NCBI RefSeq assembly: GCF_008704395.1
Contig: NZ_CP023695.1
Span: 5,642,001 to 5,706,000 of the forward strand
Length of the DNA stretch: 64,000 nucleotides
Origin: Streptomyces alboniger
GTDB taxonomy: Bacteria > Actinomycetota > Actinomycetes > Streptomycetales > Streptomycetaceae
Reading direction: 5' to 3'
Position numbers and translations under genes: made by a program. The notes under the pieces were generated by a model. That model saw only the letters and a program-made list of their open reading frames with translations, had not been told where the DNA came from and searched no databases. Shown here in pieces: positions 23,967 to 32,207 of the stretch (the stretch's first letter is position 1; every line of letters starts with the position of its first letter).

Positions 23967-24842
23967 ATGGTGCGGGAGCGGTATGTGGAGGTCGCGGCGG
24001 GGGTGCGGCTGTGGACGGAGCGGCGAGGGGCGCCCGACGCCCCGGCGCTGCTGCTGGTCATGGGGGCCCAGGCCGCCGGGCTCGGCTGGCCCGAGGAGCT
24101 GGTGGACGCGCTGGCGGAGCGGCATCACGTCATCCGCTACGACCATCGCGACACGGGGCGCTCCAGTCACTGCTTCGACGAACGCCCCTATCGCGTCACG
24201 GACTTGGCGCGGGACGCTGTCGCGGTCCTGGACGGCCTCGGGGTCGAGCGCGCGCACCTGGTGGGGCTTTCGCTCGGCGGCATGCTCGCCCAGCTGGTGC
24301 TGGCCGACCACCCCGAGCGCGTGCTGAGCGCGACCCTGATGGGAACGTGCGCGCTGAGCGAGACGCCGTACGCGGGGCCCGACGGCGCGAGCGAGCTGCC
24401 CGGCATCGCGCCGGAGGTGCTGGAGATGTGGGCGCGGCCGGTCGAGGACCACGGCCTGGAGGCCGAGCTGGACCGGCGCGTGGAGCACTGGCGGGTGCTC
24501 GGCGGTGATCAACTGCCTTTCGACGCCGCGTACTTCAGGCGGCTCGAACGGCGCATCATCGAGCATACGGGCGGCTATGCGCCGTCGACCGCGCACGCGC
24601 GTGCCGACGACTCGGGGATGCTCCGCACCGCCGAGCTGGCCCGGAACAAGGTCCCCACCCTCGTCGTCTCGGGCTCCGCCGAGCCGGTCTTTCCGCCGCC
24701 GCACGCGCGGCATCTGGCCCAAGTCATCGCCGGGGCCCGGCTGGTGGAGGTGCCGGGCATGGGGCACGCTCTGCCCCCGGCCGTGCTCGGCCCCCTCGCG
24801 GAGGCGATTCTGGCGCACACGGGGGGCGCCCGGACGGCCTGA
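23967..24842 (+). CDS. Alpha/beta-fold hydrolase
   Basis: The 291-aa protein has the oxyanion-hole region LLLVMGAQAAGLGWPEEL and YDHRDTGRSS. The nucleophile elbow is VGLSLGGML (Ser about residue 98) and the late GMGHALP carries the catalytic His. The pattern resembles the aclacinomycin methylesterase (RdmC) group, so it may hydrolyse a methyl ester or lactone, but the substrate is not evident. GTGGAGG lies upstream of the ATG. It faces the next gene tail to tail, 7 bp apart, and a TetR-type dyad sits in its promoter region. Confidence 0.85.
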   Translation: MVRERYVEVAAGVRLWTERRGAPDAPALLLVMGAQAAGLGWPEELVDALAERHHVIRYDHRDTGRSSHCFDERPYRVTDLARDAVAVLDGLGVERAHLVGLSLGGMLAQLVLADHPERVLSATLMGTCALSETPYAGPDGASELPGIAPEVLEMWARPVEDHGLEAELDRRVEHWRVLGGDQLPFDAAYFRRLERRIIEHTGGYAPSTAHARADDSGMLRTAELARNKVPTLVVSGSAEPVFPPPHARHLAQVIAGARLVEVPGMGHALPPAVLGPLAEAILAHTGGARTA

Positions 24843-24849
24843 CGTCTCG

Positions 24850-25392
24850 TCAGTCCCCGTGCGGATCCTTGGCGGTGACCGACCAGCGGCCCGAGTGGCC
24901 GGGCGGCAGTGCCAGGTCCCGCCGTACCGCCGCGTAGTACTCCTGCCGTGCGGTCCGCTGCCGCTCCAGCATGCCGGCCCACGCGCGCGGGTCCCGCGTC
25001 CCGTCGCGCAGGAACCGTTCCATCTCGATGACCGTGAGCACCCACACGCGCGCCTTGTCCACCACGTCCGGCGCCCCCAGCATGAGCAGCGCCTCCCCGG
25101 CCGGGTCGCGGGCGTCGGCGGCCTCCGTGAAGTGGGGTGCGGCCGCCTCGGGGGAGAGGGGGTGCGGATGGGGGTCGTTGCCGAGGTGGGCGGCGACGCG
25201 GTAGGTCAGCGTGACGGACTGCTTGAGGACCCGGGCGTACTCGGTGTAGATGGCGAGCCGCCGCTCCTCCCACCGGGCGGCCTGCTCGCGCAGGAAGCGG
25301 ATCCGGTCGCCGCGGGTGATCGCCATGTACGACCCGAGCGCGCCGACGATCACACCGATGAGTGCGGGCAGTTGCTGTATGAACTCGGGCAC
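24850..25392 (-). CDS. Hypothetical protein with one N-terminal membrane helix
   Basis: The 180-aa protein starts MPEFIQQLPALIGVIVGALGSYMA, one membrane helix. A long charged helical cytoplasmic part follows, with RIRFLREQAARWEERRLAIYTEYARVLKQ likely to form a coiled coil. I do not recognise a family domain. The gene lies 39 bp downstream of yceI on the same strand and may be co-transcribed with it. Confidence 0.7.
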   Translation of the reverse strand: MPEFIQQLPALIGVIVGALGSYMAITRGDRIRFLREQAARWEERRLAIYTEYARVLKQSVTLTYRVAAHLGNDPHPHPLSPEAAAPHFTEAADARDPAGEALLMLGAPDVVDKARVWVLTVIEMERFLRDGTRDPRAWAGMLERQRTARQEYYAAVRRDLALPPGHSGRWSVTAKDPHGD

Positions 25393-25431
25393 GGCGAAAC
25401 GGTAGCGCGCGGGCGCGGCCGGCGCTCGGGC

Positions 25432-26058
25432 TCAGGAGGCCGCCTTGATCGCCGAGATGTCGAAGTTCAGCTTGATCTTGTCGGAGACGAGGACGCCGCC
25501 GGTCTCCAGAGCGGAGTTCCACGTGAGACCCCAGTCCGAGCGGAGGATCTCCGCCTTGCCCTCGAAACCGACGCGCTCGTTGCCGAACGGGTCCTTGGCG
25601 GAGCCGTTGAACTCCAGGTCGACGGAGAGCGGCCGCGTCGTGCCGAGGATCGTCAGGTCGCCGGTGACGCGGTAGTCGTCGCCGCCCAGGAACTCCGCCT
25701 TCGTGGAGCGGAAGGTCATCTCCGGGAACTCCTCCGTCTTGAAGAAGTCCGCGCTCTTCAGGTGCCCGTCACGGTCGGCGTTGCCCGTGTCGATGCTGTC
25801 CATCCGCACGTCGATGGAGGCCGTCGAGCGCGACGGGTCCGTGCCGTCCAGGTGCAGCGTGCCCGCGACGTCGCGGAAGGAGCCCTTGACGTTCGTGACC
25901 ATGGCGTGCCGGGCGACGAAGCCGATCGTCGAGTGCGCGGGGTCGATCGTGTAGTCGCCGGTCAGCGCGGCGAGCCGCAGGTCGGCCGCGAGGGCCGGGG
26001 CGGCGGTGGTGGTGGCAGTGGGGGCAGCGGTGTTGTTCTTGCGGCCGAAGAGACCCAT
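25432..26058 (-). CDS. YceI-family protein
   Basis: The 208-aa protein has the YceI lipocalin-like barrel, with GDYTIDPAHSTIGFVARHAMVTNVKGSF, SIDVRMDSIDTGNADRDGHLKSADFFKTEEFPEMTFRST and TGDLTILGTTRPLSVDLEF. Family members bind polyisoprenoids, and some are induced by base or organic stress. Unlike E. coli YceI it lacks a signal peptide; the first 30 residues are polar and Ala/Thr-rich. AAGGAG precedes the ATG. A cluster of GTTGAA/TTCAAC repeats lies upstream, so repression by a MarR-type or similar regulator is likely. Confidence 0.87.
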   Translation of the reverse strand: MGLFGRKNNTAAPTATTTAAPALAADLRLAALTGDYTIDPAHSTIGFVARHAMVTNVKGSFRDVAGTLHLDGTDPSRSTASIDVRMDSIDTGNADRDGHLKSADFFKTEEFPEMTFRSTKAEFLGGDDYRVTGDLTILGTTRPLSVDLEFNGSAKDPFGNERVGFEGKAEILRSDWGLTWNSALETGGVLVSDKIKLNFDISAIKAAS

Positions 26059-26098
26059 GACGTGCTCCTTGGGGGACTAGCTCCGACGGGGAGCTTCT

Positions 26099-26149
26099 GT
26101 TGAAGGTTCAACGAGATTGAAGGTAGCGCGATTCAGTTCAACATTCAAC
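26099..26149 (-). promoter_or_regulatory. GTTGAA/TTCAAC repeat cluster upstream of yceI
   Basis: A perfect inverted repeat GTTGAA-GG-TTCAAC (26099-26112) is followed by two tandem direct repeats GTTCAAC and ATTCAAC (26136-26149), with a further ATTGAAG near 26116. The cluster covers the probable yceI promoter. Confidence 0.6.
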
Positions 26150-26218
26150 CTCTGGCGGAGTGTGTCTCTTCGGTTACTCGAAGTCTCGGCGGCTCGGCGG
26201 CTCGGCGGGTTCGGTGAC

Positions 26219-29128
26219 TCAGAGGACGTGGTGGCCGTGCGGCGACCGGCAGCGCCCGTGCCCGCTCCCCGGTGGCGCCTGCCGGGGTACGAGCCCCGCC
26301 GTCGGGGGTGGCGACGGCAGGTCCCAGGCCTGCCGGATGTCATCGACCAGGGCCCGCGCGCTGTACGGCGACACCCCCAGCTCCCGCCGCGCCTCGGCGA
26401 GCAGCTCCGGGTCGCCGTCCGCGCCCCGCTCGGCGGCCTCGGTCCCGCGCCGCGCGAAGTCCGCGCCGCCGAAGATGTCCAGCAGGGTGAGTGAGAAGTA
26501 CGCGTAGGCCGCGGCCTCGTCGATAAGCGTCCGCGCGTCTCCCGGCAGCGTCTCGGTACCGGGCTCGGGGCCGGCCACGGCCCCCGTTCCGGGGGAGGAG
26601 TCCCGGGCGCCAGGGACAGCCAGCGCGAAGTGCTCCAGCGCCTGGCGCACCTCCTGTTCGCGGCACGCGCAGGCGGTGCGCAGACGGCTGTCCAGGCTCC
26701 GGAACGAGCCGAGCACCACACTGGTCGTGGGCGTCCAGTGCTGTTTGGCCAGCAGGGTCCGGAACCCGGAGAGGGTGTGGGCCAACTCCTCCAGGATCAC
26801 CGAACGCGCGATGTCGGCGAGCTTGATGTGCGAGGTCGCCTGCCGCACCTCCAGCAGGCGCCGTCCGTAGCGGATCAGGTCCCTGGGCAGGCCGCCGGAG
26901 AGCGCGTGGGCGAGCAGGACGTACGGGTCGGAGATGCCGGGCGCCCGCTTCCTGAGGATCGCCGCCGACTCGTCGAGCACGGCCGGGCGTACGTGGACGA
27001 CGTCGTCCAGCGAGCTGTCGGTGACGTCGCGGTGCGGGAGGCCGCGTCGTACGAAGGCGGCGCCGACGTCCTCCGCGACCGAGATCAGGTAATGGACGTG
27101 CGGCACTCCGAGGATCGCCTTGATCTCGCCGAGGAAGGCCAGTGCCTGCGCGTCCGTGCCCAGGCGGTCCACCTCGTCGATGGCGATCACGACGCGCCGC
27201 CCGCGCTCGTCCGCCTCCGCGGCGATCTTGGTCAGCAGCGCGCGGAAGTCGGCCACCAGGGCCGGGTAGTTGGGCGGGACGGTGGACAGTGACGTGGTGT
27301 GCTGCGTGCCCAGGGTCAGCAGCTGGGTGGCGCCCGAGGTCACGGCGGCGGAGGAGCTCTGCACGGTCTGTAGCTGGTAGAGGTGGTTGCGGCAGGCGGT
27401 GACGAGTTCCGGCTCGGTCCGCAGGAGCGGCCGCCGCCTGTAGAGGGCTCGGCCGAGGAGCGCGCCGGCGAGGGGCGCGCACACCCGTATCGGATTCTCG
27501 CTGTCGGTGACCAGGGGCCGGGTCGAGTCGCCCCATGCGAGGAGCGCGAGGGCCACGAAGGGCAGGACCTTGACGGGCGGGCCGAACAAGCGCTCCCGGG
27601 GCACCTGCCAGGGGCCGATCCGGACGTCGGGCATGCTCCAGTCGTCCTGTACCAGGCACCACAGCCAGGTTGCGATGAGCGGGCCGAACCACAGGGCCGT
27701 GCCGTGGTCGAACAGGAGCACCGAGTGGCGCCGGATGTCGGGGTCGAGTGCGAGGGAGAGGTAGGGCCCGACGTTCAGGGCGATGACGCAGAGGCCGGAC
27801 AGGGCCCGCCCGCCCCGTCCGAGAAGCCACGAGGCGGACCGCGACGCGCGCAGGACCCACAGGAAGAGCCCCGCGAAGGTGAGGGCGAGGGCGGCCTCCG
27901 GTTCCCGGCCGCTCACCAGGTCGTGCCCGAACGCCATGGCCTCGTCGGTCAGTTCCGCCGTACGACGTCCTATGCCGGGGCCGTGCTCGGCCCCCAGGGT
28001 CCGCACCGTGGCGAAGAGGCCGAGGGTGAGGAGGGCCGCGGCGGGCAGGGCCCGGCAGAGCCCGCGGAACAGGCGCCGCAAGGGGCGTGCGAGGCGGCGC
28101 AGGGCCCGGTGCAGATGAGGGAGCCGGACGAACTGGGGTACTTCGTAACCCTGCTCACGGAGGTGCTTTCGGCATACCTGCACGAACAGGTCCGCCAGGA
28201 AGTCGTGCGGTGCGTAGGTCGCGGGTGCCTGACTGAAGACGCAGAAGTCCCGCCCGTGCACGCTGCTGCGCATCAGGGTCGTCTTGCCCACGCCGCGCGG
28301 TCCGCTCACGGCGATCGTGCCGCCGTCCAACTGGTCCATCTTGCGGGCGAGTTCGGCCGCCGGGCCGTGGGCGACCACGTAACCCGCCTTGTGCGGGGAG
28401 CGCAGCCCCTCGTGGCTGTCGGGCGCGAGGAGGGTGCCGCCCTCCTCGCCGATCAACTCCTCGACGGCCTGCGCCGCCCACTCGCCGAGGCCGTTGCGGT
28501 GCAGCTCCTTGATCCACAGCCGGGCCCAGGCCTCGGTCAGCAGCCAGAGCGCGGCGCCCCAGGGGGCGAGCGCGAGGGTGAGCGCCCAACGGCCCGCCAC
28601 GTCCCATGGGTTGGCGCCGGTCAGTGCGACGACGAGGCGCAGCACACCGAACGCGGCCACGACGACGAGGGTGACGGCGAGGGCGATTCCGAAGGGCACG
28701 ATCAGCGCGTAGAGCCAGGGAACACCGGAGAGGACGGCGACGGCGAAGGCGAGGGCGGGCAGGACCACTGCCGCGCTCGGGAGCCCCCCGACGTCGAGGG
28801 AGAGGGGCCGGCTCGGGGGAAGGTCGGGAGGGAGGGCCCGATAGCGGTCCAGCAGGTGCGACAGTTTGCGGTGTACCAAGTGGTGATGCCTGGTCACCAC
28901 GCTGCCGCGGAGGGCGGACTCGACGTAACGGCGCGAACTCATGAGGGTTGACGCGTCGCCCATGGAGACGGCGGGGCTGTGTTCGATCAGCCCCGCGAGG
29001 CGGGGGCGTTTGAGACAGGCCATGACGGCCCGCCCGTACGCGACTCTTTCGCCTCTGCTCGCCCAGGGGTGAGGGTCGCTCGGCTGGTCGGGCCCCTGGT
29101 CGCTCCCGGGGCGCGGGCTGCTCGGCAT
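26219..29128 (-). CDS. KAP-like membrane P-loop NTPase
   Basis: The 969-aa protein has hydrophobic segments at about 118-165 and 180-200, a Walker A GPRGVGKTT (276-284) and a Walker B VVIAIDEVDR (646-655). Between the two Walker motifs are several more membrane segments (about 360-375, 413-427, 443-460, 478-493, 520-532). Membrane helices inserted inside a STAND/AAA-type NTPase domain are the hallmark of KAP NTPases, a family that includes the phage-exclusion protein PifA and Kidins220. No DNA-binding or nuclease domain is seen. A -10-like TAGCAT ends 6 nt before the ATG (leaderless). It is divergent from a ribbon-helix-helix gene. Function unknown; membrane signalling or defence are options. 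Confidence 0.75.
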   Translation of the reverse strand: MPSSPRPGSDQGPDQPSDPHPWASRGERVAYGRAVMACLKRPRLAGLIEHSPAVSMGDASTLMSSRRYVESALRGSVVTRHHHLVHRKLSHLLDRYRALPPDLPPSRPLSLDVGGLPSAAVVLPALAFAVAVLSGVPWLYALIVPFGIALAVTLVVVAAFGVLRLVVALTGANPWDVAGRWALTLALAPWGAALWLLTEAWARLWIKELHRNGLGEWAAQAVEELIGEEGGTLLAPDSHEGLRSPHKAGYVVAHGPAAELARKMDQLDGGTIAVSGPRGVGKTTLMRSSVHGRDFCVFSQAPATYAPHDFLADLFVQVCRKHLREQGYEVPQFVRLPHLHRALRRLARPLRRLFRGLCRALPAAALLTLGLFATVRTLGAEHGPGIGRRTAELTDEAMAFGHDLVSGREPEAALALTFAGLFLWVLRASRSASWLLGRGGRALSGLCVIALNVGPYLSLALDPDIRRHSVLLFDHGTALWFGPLIATWLWCLVQDDWSMPDVRIGPWQVPRERLFGPPVKVLPFVALALLAWGDSTRPLVTDSENPIRVCAPLAGALLGRALYRRRPLLRTEPELVTACRNHLYQLQTVQSSSAAVTSGATQLLTLGTQHTTSLSTVPPNYPALVADFRALLTKIAAEADERGRRVVIAIDEVDRLGTDAQALAFLGEIKAILGVPHVHYLISVAEDVGAAFVRRGLPHRDVTDSSLDDVVHVRPAVLDESAAILRKRAPGISDPYVLLAHALSGGLPRDLIRYGRRLLEVRQATSHIKLADIARSVILEELAHTLSGFRTLLAKQHWTPTTSVVLGSFRSLDSRLRTACACREQEVRQALEHFALAVPGARDSSPGTGAVAGPEPGTETLPGDARTLIDEAAAYAYFSLTLLDIFGGADFARRGTEAAERGADGDPELLAEARRELGVSPYSARALVDDIRQAWDLPSPPPTAGLVPRQAPPGSGHGRCRSPHGHHVL

Positions 29129-29194
29129 CTGGGGATGCTACCGGCGGGGGCGCGGGTTCCGGGGTCGACCTGTGGGTCTGTGACAAGAGGGGCG

Positions 29195-29222
29195 GTGCCA
29201 TGTGGCGCCATAGCAGTGCCAC
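29195..29222. promoter_or_regulatory. TGGCGCCA-type operator cluster near the KAP NTPase gene
   Basis: GTGCCA (29195-29200), palindrome TGGCGCCA (29203-29210) and GTGCCAC (29216-29222) are related half-sites. They match the array next to the RHH gene. Confidence 0.5.
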
Positions 29223-29315
29223 GACGTTGCCAAAAAGTGTGCCAGCGGTGCTGACCTGCGAAAATAGGCCGCACGCATGCTGCTGGGCAAGGGTGTGGCG
29301 CCCTCGATGCTTGCA

Positions 29316-29347
29316 ATGGCGCCATGATGGTGCCACTATGGCGTCAT
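29316..29347. promoter_or_regulatory. Three 10-bp operator repeats phased at 11 bp
   Basis: ATGGCGCCAT (29316-29325), ATGGTGCCAC (29327-29336) and ATGGCGTCAT (29338-29347) are tandem near-palindromes, one helical turn apart. The last one covers the start codon of the RHH gene. This spacing is typical of cooperative ribbon-helix-helix binding. Confidence 0.65.
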
Positions 29348-29900
29348 GAACCTCACGCAGTACGTCGACCACCTCCGGCAGGAGCTGGCGGTCGCCGCCG
29401 AAGCCGGTGGCGAGGAGGCCCGCGCCCTCGCCGAGCGCCTCACCGCCCCGCTGGAGTCCGCGGCCCGGCTCACCTTGCTGAACGCTCTCTCCGCCGCCGC
29501 GGAGGAGATCACCAGCGAACTCGCGCCGGGCTCGGTCGATCTGCGACTGCGCGGCCTCGACCCCGAGTTCGTGGTGACGCCGCCGCCCGCGGGAGACGCG
29601 TTCGACGCCCAGGCGGAGTACGCGGCCCTCATGGCGCCGACACCGCCGCCGCCCCCCGCGCCGCCCGCCCAGGACGCACCGGACGACGGCGGCACGGCCC
29701 GTATCAACCTGCGCCTCCCGGCCCACGTCAAGGCCCGCGTCGAAGAGGCTGCGAACCGCGACGGCCTCTCGGTCAACGCCTGGCTCGTCCGCGCGGTCTC
29801 CGCCGCCCTGGACCAGCCGGGCGGCGGCAGGCCCGGCGGGAGCGCCGGCCGGCGCGAAGCCCCGGGCTTCGGCGGCGGTTACACGGGCTGGGTGCGCTGA
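29346..29900 (+). CDS. Ribbon-helix-helix DNA-binding protein (HicB/Arc-like C-terminal domain)
   Basis: The 184-aa protein has a helical N-terminal part (about 1-60), a proline-rich linker (PTPPPPPAPPAQ, about 98-109) and an RHH domain at about 116-156. In that domain the strand ARINLRLP is followed by two helices in HVKARVEEAANRDGLSVNAWLVRAVSAAL. A glycine/arginine-rich tail ends it. A CACTAT -10-like element ends 6 nt before the ATG, so it is probably leaderless, and phased repeats cover the start. It probably represses itself and the divergent KAP NTPase gene. No toxin of a classical pair is adjacent. Confidence 0.8.
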   Translation: MNLTQYVDHLRQELAVAAEAGGEEARALAERLTAPLESAARLTLLNALSAAAEEITSELAPGSVDLRLRGLDPEFVVTPPPAGDAFDAQAEYAALMAPTPPPPPAPPAQDAPDDGGTARINLRLPAHVKARVEEAANRDGLSVNAWLVRAVSAALDQPGGGRPGGSAGRREAPGFGGGYTGWVR

Positions 29901-29990
29901 CCGACCCTCACGAGGGCCGCGCCCGACAGGACGTCAGGTACCGACAACACCGAGCCCGAGGGCTCGTCGAGCCACTAGGACGGGACAGCC

Positions 29991-30848
29991 ATGCCTGCTT
30001 TCGACACCGCCAAGACCTTCGACACCCCCAAGCCCATCACCGCCACCGTCGGCTTCGAGGTCGGGACCCTCCGCGTCGTCGCGGGGGACGGCACCGCGAC
30101 GGTCGTCGACGTACGCCCCGGGAGCGAGATCCGGGACGAGGACGTCAAGGCCGCGGAGCGCACCCGCGTCGAGTTCGCGAACGGCTCGTTGCTGGTCAAG
30201 GGCCCCAAGAACCGTTCCCCGTTCCGTAAGGGCCCGGCGCTCGACGTCCGGATCACGCTGCCTGCCGGTTCCGAATTGCGGGTCGACACCCAGCTGGTGC
30301 ACGTCACCACGGAGGGCAGGCTCGGCGACTGCGAGATCAAGACGGCGGTGGGTGACCTCCAGATCGAGCAGACGGCCGGCGTCCGGCTGACCACCGGCTA
30401 CGGAGAGATCTCCCTGGGGCGTGCGAACGGCCCGGCCGATGTCATCACCGGGTCCGGCGGCGTCCGGCTCGGCGAGGTCACGGGCAAGGTGACGGTCAAG
30501 AACTCCAACGGCGCCACGGACATCGGGGCGGTTGAGGGCGACCTGTCGGCGAAGGCGTCGAACGGATCCGTCACCGTCGGCCGCGCCGAGGCGGACATCA
30601 CGCTCAGGAGTGCCAACGGCGCCCTGCGAGTGGGCGAGTTGGCGCGCGGCACGACCGTCCTGGAAACGGCCGCGGGCCCGATCGAGGTCGGCATCCGGCA
30701 CGGCACGGCGGCCTGGCTCGACGTACGGACGCGCGCGGGCTCGGTGCGGCAGCCGCTGGAGGAGTCCGAGGCGCCGCCCGCGTCCGTGGACACGGTCAAG
30801 GTGCGGGCTCGTACGGCCCTGGGTGACATCACCATCCACCGGGCCTGA
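29991..30848 (+). CDS. DUF4097-type beta-strand repeat protein
   Basis: The 285-aa protein has no signal peptide. It is built of short beta-strand repeats such as GDLQIEQTAG, YGEISLGRANG, GKVTVKNSNGATDIGAVEGDLSAKASNGSVTVGRAEADITLRSANGAL. This parallel-beta pattern is that of DUF4097/toastrack proteins, which often accompany membrane transporters or PspC-type sensors. It lies between the RHH gene and a DrrAB-type exporter on the same strand, but a strong hairpin follows its stop. Biochemical role unknown. Confidence 0.8.
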   Translation: MPAFDTAKTFDTPKPITATVGFEVGTLRVVAGDGTATVVDVRPGSEIRDEDVKAAERTRVEFANGSLLVKGPKNRSPFRKGPALDVRITLPAGSELRVDTQLVHVTTEGRLGDCEIKTAVGDLQIEQTAGVRLTTGYGEISLGRANGPADVITGSGGVRLGEVTGKVTVKNSNGATDIGAVEGDLSAKASNGSVTVGRAEADITLRSANGALRVGELARGTTVLETAAGPIEVGIRHGTAAWLDVRTRAGSVRQPLEESEAPPASVDTVKVRARTALGDITIHRA

Positions 30849-30865
30849 CCCCACCATTGCCTCAC

Positions 30866-30886
30866 CGGGGCCCGAAGCGGGCCCCG
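30866..30886 (+). terminator. Terminator after the DUF4097-type gene
   Basis: A perfect 9-bp stem CGGGGCCCG-AAG-CGGGCCCCG with a 3-nt loop. No T-run follows. Confidence 0.6.
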
Positions 30887-31223
30887 CCGTCCCTCCAGGC
30901 GAACGCATGCGGGGCCCGACGCCCGGAATCGGCCTCGCCCCGGCCTCCCCGCCCCGGCCTCGCAGCCCCCGGGCTCCCTGCCCCTGGCCAGGCCCTCGCC
31001 CGTCCCCGCAAGGCGCCCCGCCGCGGCCGACTGCCCTGGGCGGCCCTCCGGTCACCGCCGCCAGGCGCCCCGATCACAGGCGCCCAGGCGCTCGCCCCGC
31101 TCGAAGAGGCGCTGCACGCCCTCAGCCCGGGCCGGCCCGCCTCTCCCGAAGGGCCCGCCGCCCTTTCACACCCAGACATTCGAACGTATGCCCGATTCTG
31201 CGACCCATGAAAGAAGGGCCCCC
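30887..31223. other. 337-bp intergenic region before the DrrA-type gene
   Basis: No gene is supported. Short proline/alanine-rich frames here look like GC-bias artefacts. Near its end, TTTCACACCCAGACATTCGAACGTAT (31164-31189, shown only as its elements TTCACA and TTCGAACGTAT) may hold the transporter promoter. GAAGGG (31213-31218) is the ribosome-binding site. Confidence 0.4.
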
Positions 31224-32207
31224 ATGACCACCCCCCTCCAGCCGCTCCCGCCCCCGACGGGCATCCCCGCGGCGATCACCGCCACCGGCCTGCGGAAGTC
31301 ATTCGGCCAGAAGACCGTCCTCGACGGGATCGACCTGCACATCCCCAAGGGCTCGATCTTCTCCCTGCTCGGGCCCAACGGGGCCGGCAAGACCACCGCC
31401 GTGCAGATCCTCTCGACGCTGATCGACCCGGACGGGGGCGAGGTGCGCGTCGCGGGGCACGACCTGGTGCGCGACCCCGCGGCGGTCCGCGCCGCGATCG
31501 GTGTCACCGGACAGTTCTCCGCCGTGGACAACCTCCTGACCGGCGAGGAGAACCTGCTGCTGATGGCGGACCTCTACGGCTACCGCACCCGCCAGGCCCG
31601 GCACCTGGCCGCCGATCTGGTCGAGCGGTTCGACCTCGTGGAGGCGGCGAAGAGGCCCGCGGCGACGTACTCCGGCGGCATGCGCCGCCGCCTCGACATC
31701 GCGATGACCCTGGTCGGCAACCCGAGCATCATCTTCCTCGACGAACCCACCACCGGCCTCGACCCCCGCAGTCGCCACGGAATGTGGGAGCTGGTCCGCG
31801 AACTCGTCGGCGACGGCGTCACCGTCTTCCTGACCACGCAGTACCTGGAAGAGGCCGATCAACTCGCCGACCGCATCGCGGTGCTGAGCGGCGGCAAGCT
31901 CGTCGCCGAGGGCACCCCCGCCCAGCTCAAGCGCCTCGTCCCCGGCGGCCACGTCGTGCTGCGCTTCGCCGACGCCGCAGGCCTGGACCGCGCCGCCCGC
32001 GCCCTCGGCATCGGCACCCGCGACGACGACTCCCTCACCCTCCAGGTCCCCGGCGACGGCAGCGTGAAGTCCGTGAAGGCGCTGCTCGACTGGGTCGAGG
32101 CCACGGAGACCGAGGTCGAAGGACTCACCATCGACACCCCCGACCTGGACGACGTCTTCTTCGCCGTCACCGGCCGCCCCGACAACGAGAAAGTGACGAC
32201 CCGATGA
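31224..32207 (+). CDS. ABC transporter ATP-binding protein, DrrA family
   Basis: The 327-aa ATPase has Walker A GPNGAGKTT, a Q-loop region GVTGQFSAVDNLLTGEENL, signature YSGGMRRRLDIAMTLVG, Walker B IIFLDEPTTGLDPRSR and the H-loop position replaced by TTQYLEEADQLADRIAVL. Gln in place of the switch His (TTQY) is characteristic of the daunorubicin-resistance DrrA group. A C-terminal extension with a VEGLTIDTPDLDDVFFAVTG motif is also DrrA-like. It would power export of a hydrophobic compound. Its stop overlaps the permease start by 4 bp. Confidence 0.92.
   Translation: MTTPLQPLPPPTGIPAAITATGLRKSFGQKTVLDGIDLHIPKGSIFSLLGPNGAGKTTAVQILSTLIDPDGGEVRVAGHDLVRDPAAVRAAIGVTGQFSAVDNLLTGEENLLLMADLYGYRTRQARHLAADLVERFDLVEAAKRPAATYSGGMRRRLDIAMTLVGNPSIIFLDEPTTGLDPRSRHGMWELVRELVGDGVTVFLTTQYLEEADQLADRIAVLSGGKLVAEGTPAQLKRLVPGGHVVLRFADAAGLDRAARALGIGTRDDDSLTLQVPGDGSVKSVKALLDWVEATETEVEGLTIDTPDLDDVFFAVTGRPDNEKVTTR

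Noticed and set aside
29346..29900. RHH protein as the antitoxin of a classical toxin-antitoxin pair.
   Set aside because: No small toxin (HicA, RelE, VapC or similar) is adjacent. The neighbours are a 969-aa NTPase and a DUF4097-type protein.
30857..31210. Plus-strand open frame of 117 codons before the DrrA-type gene.
   Set aside because: The product is almost all Pro, Ala and Arg, there is no ribosome-binding site, and it starts inside the hairpin after the DUF4097-type gene.
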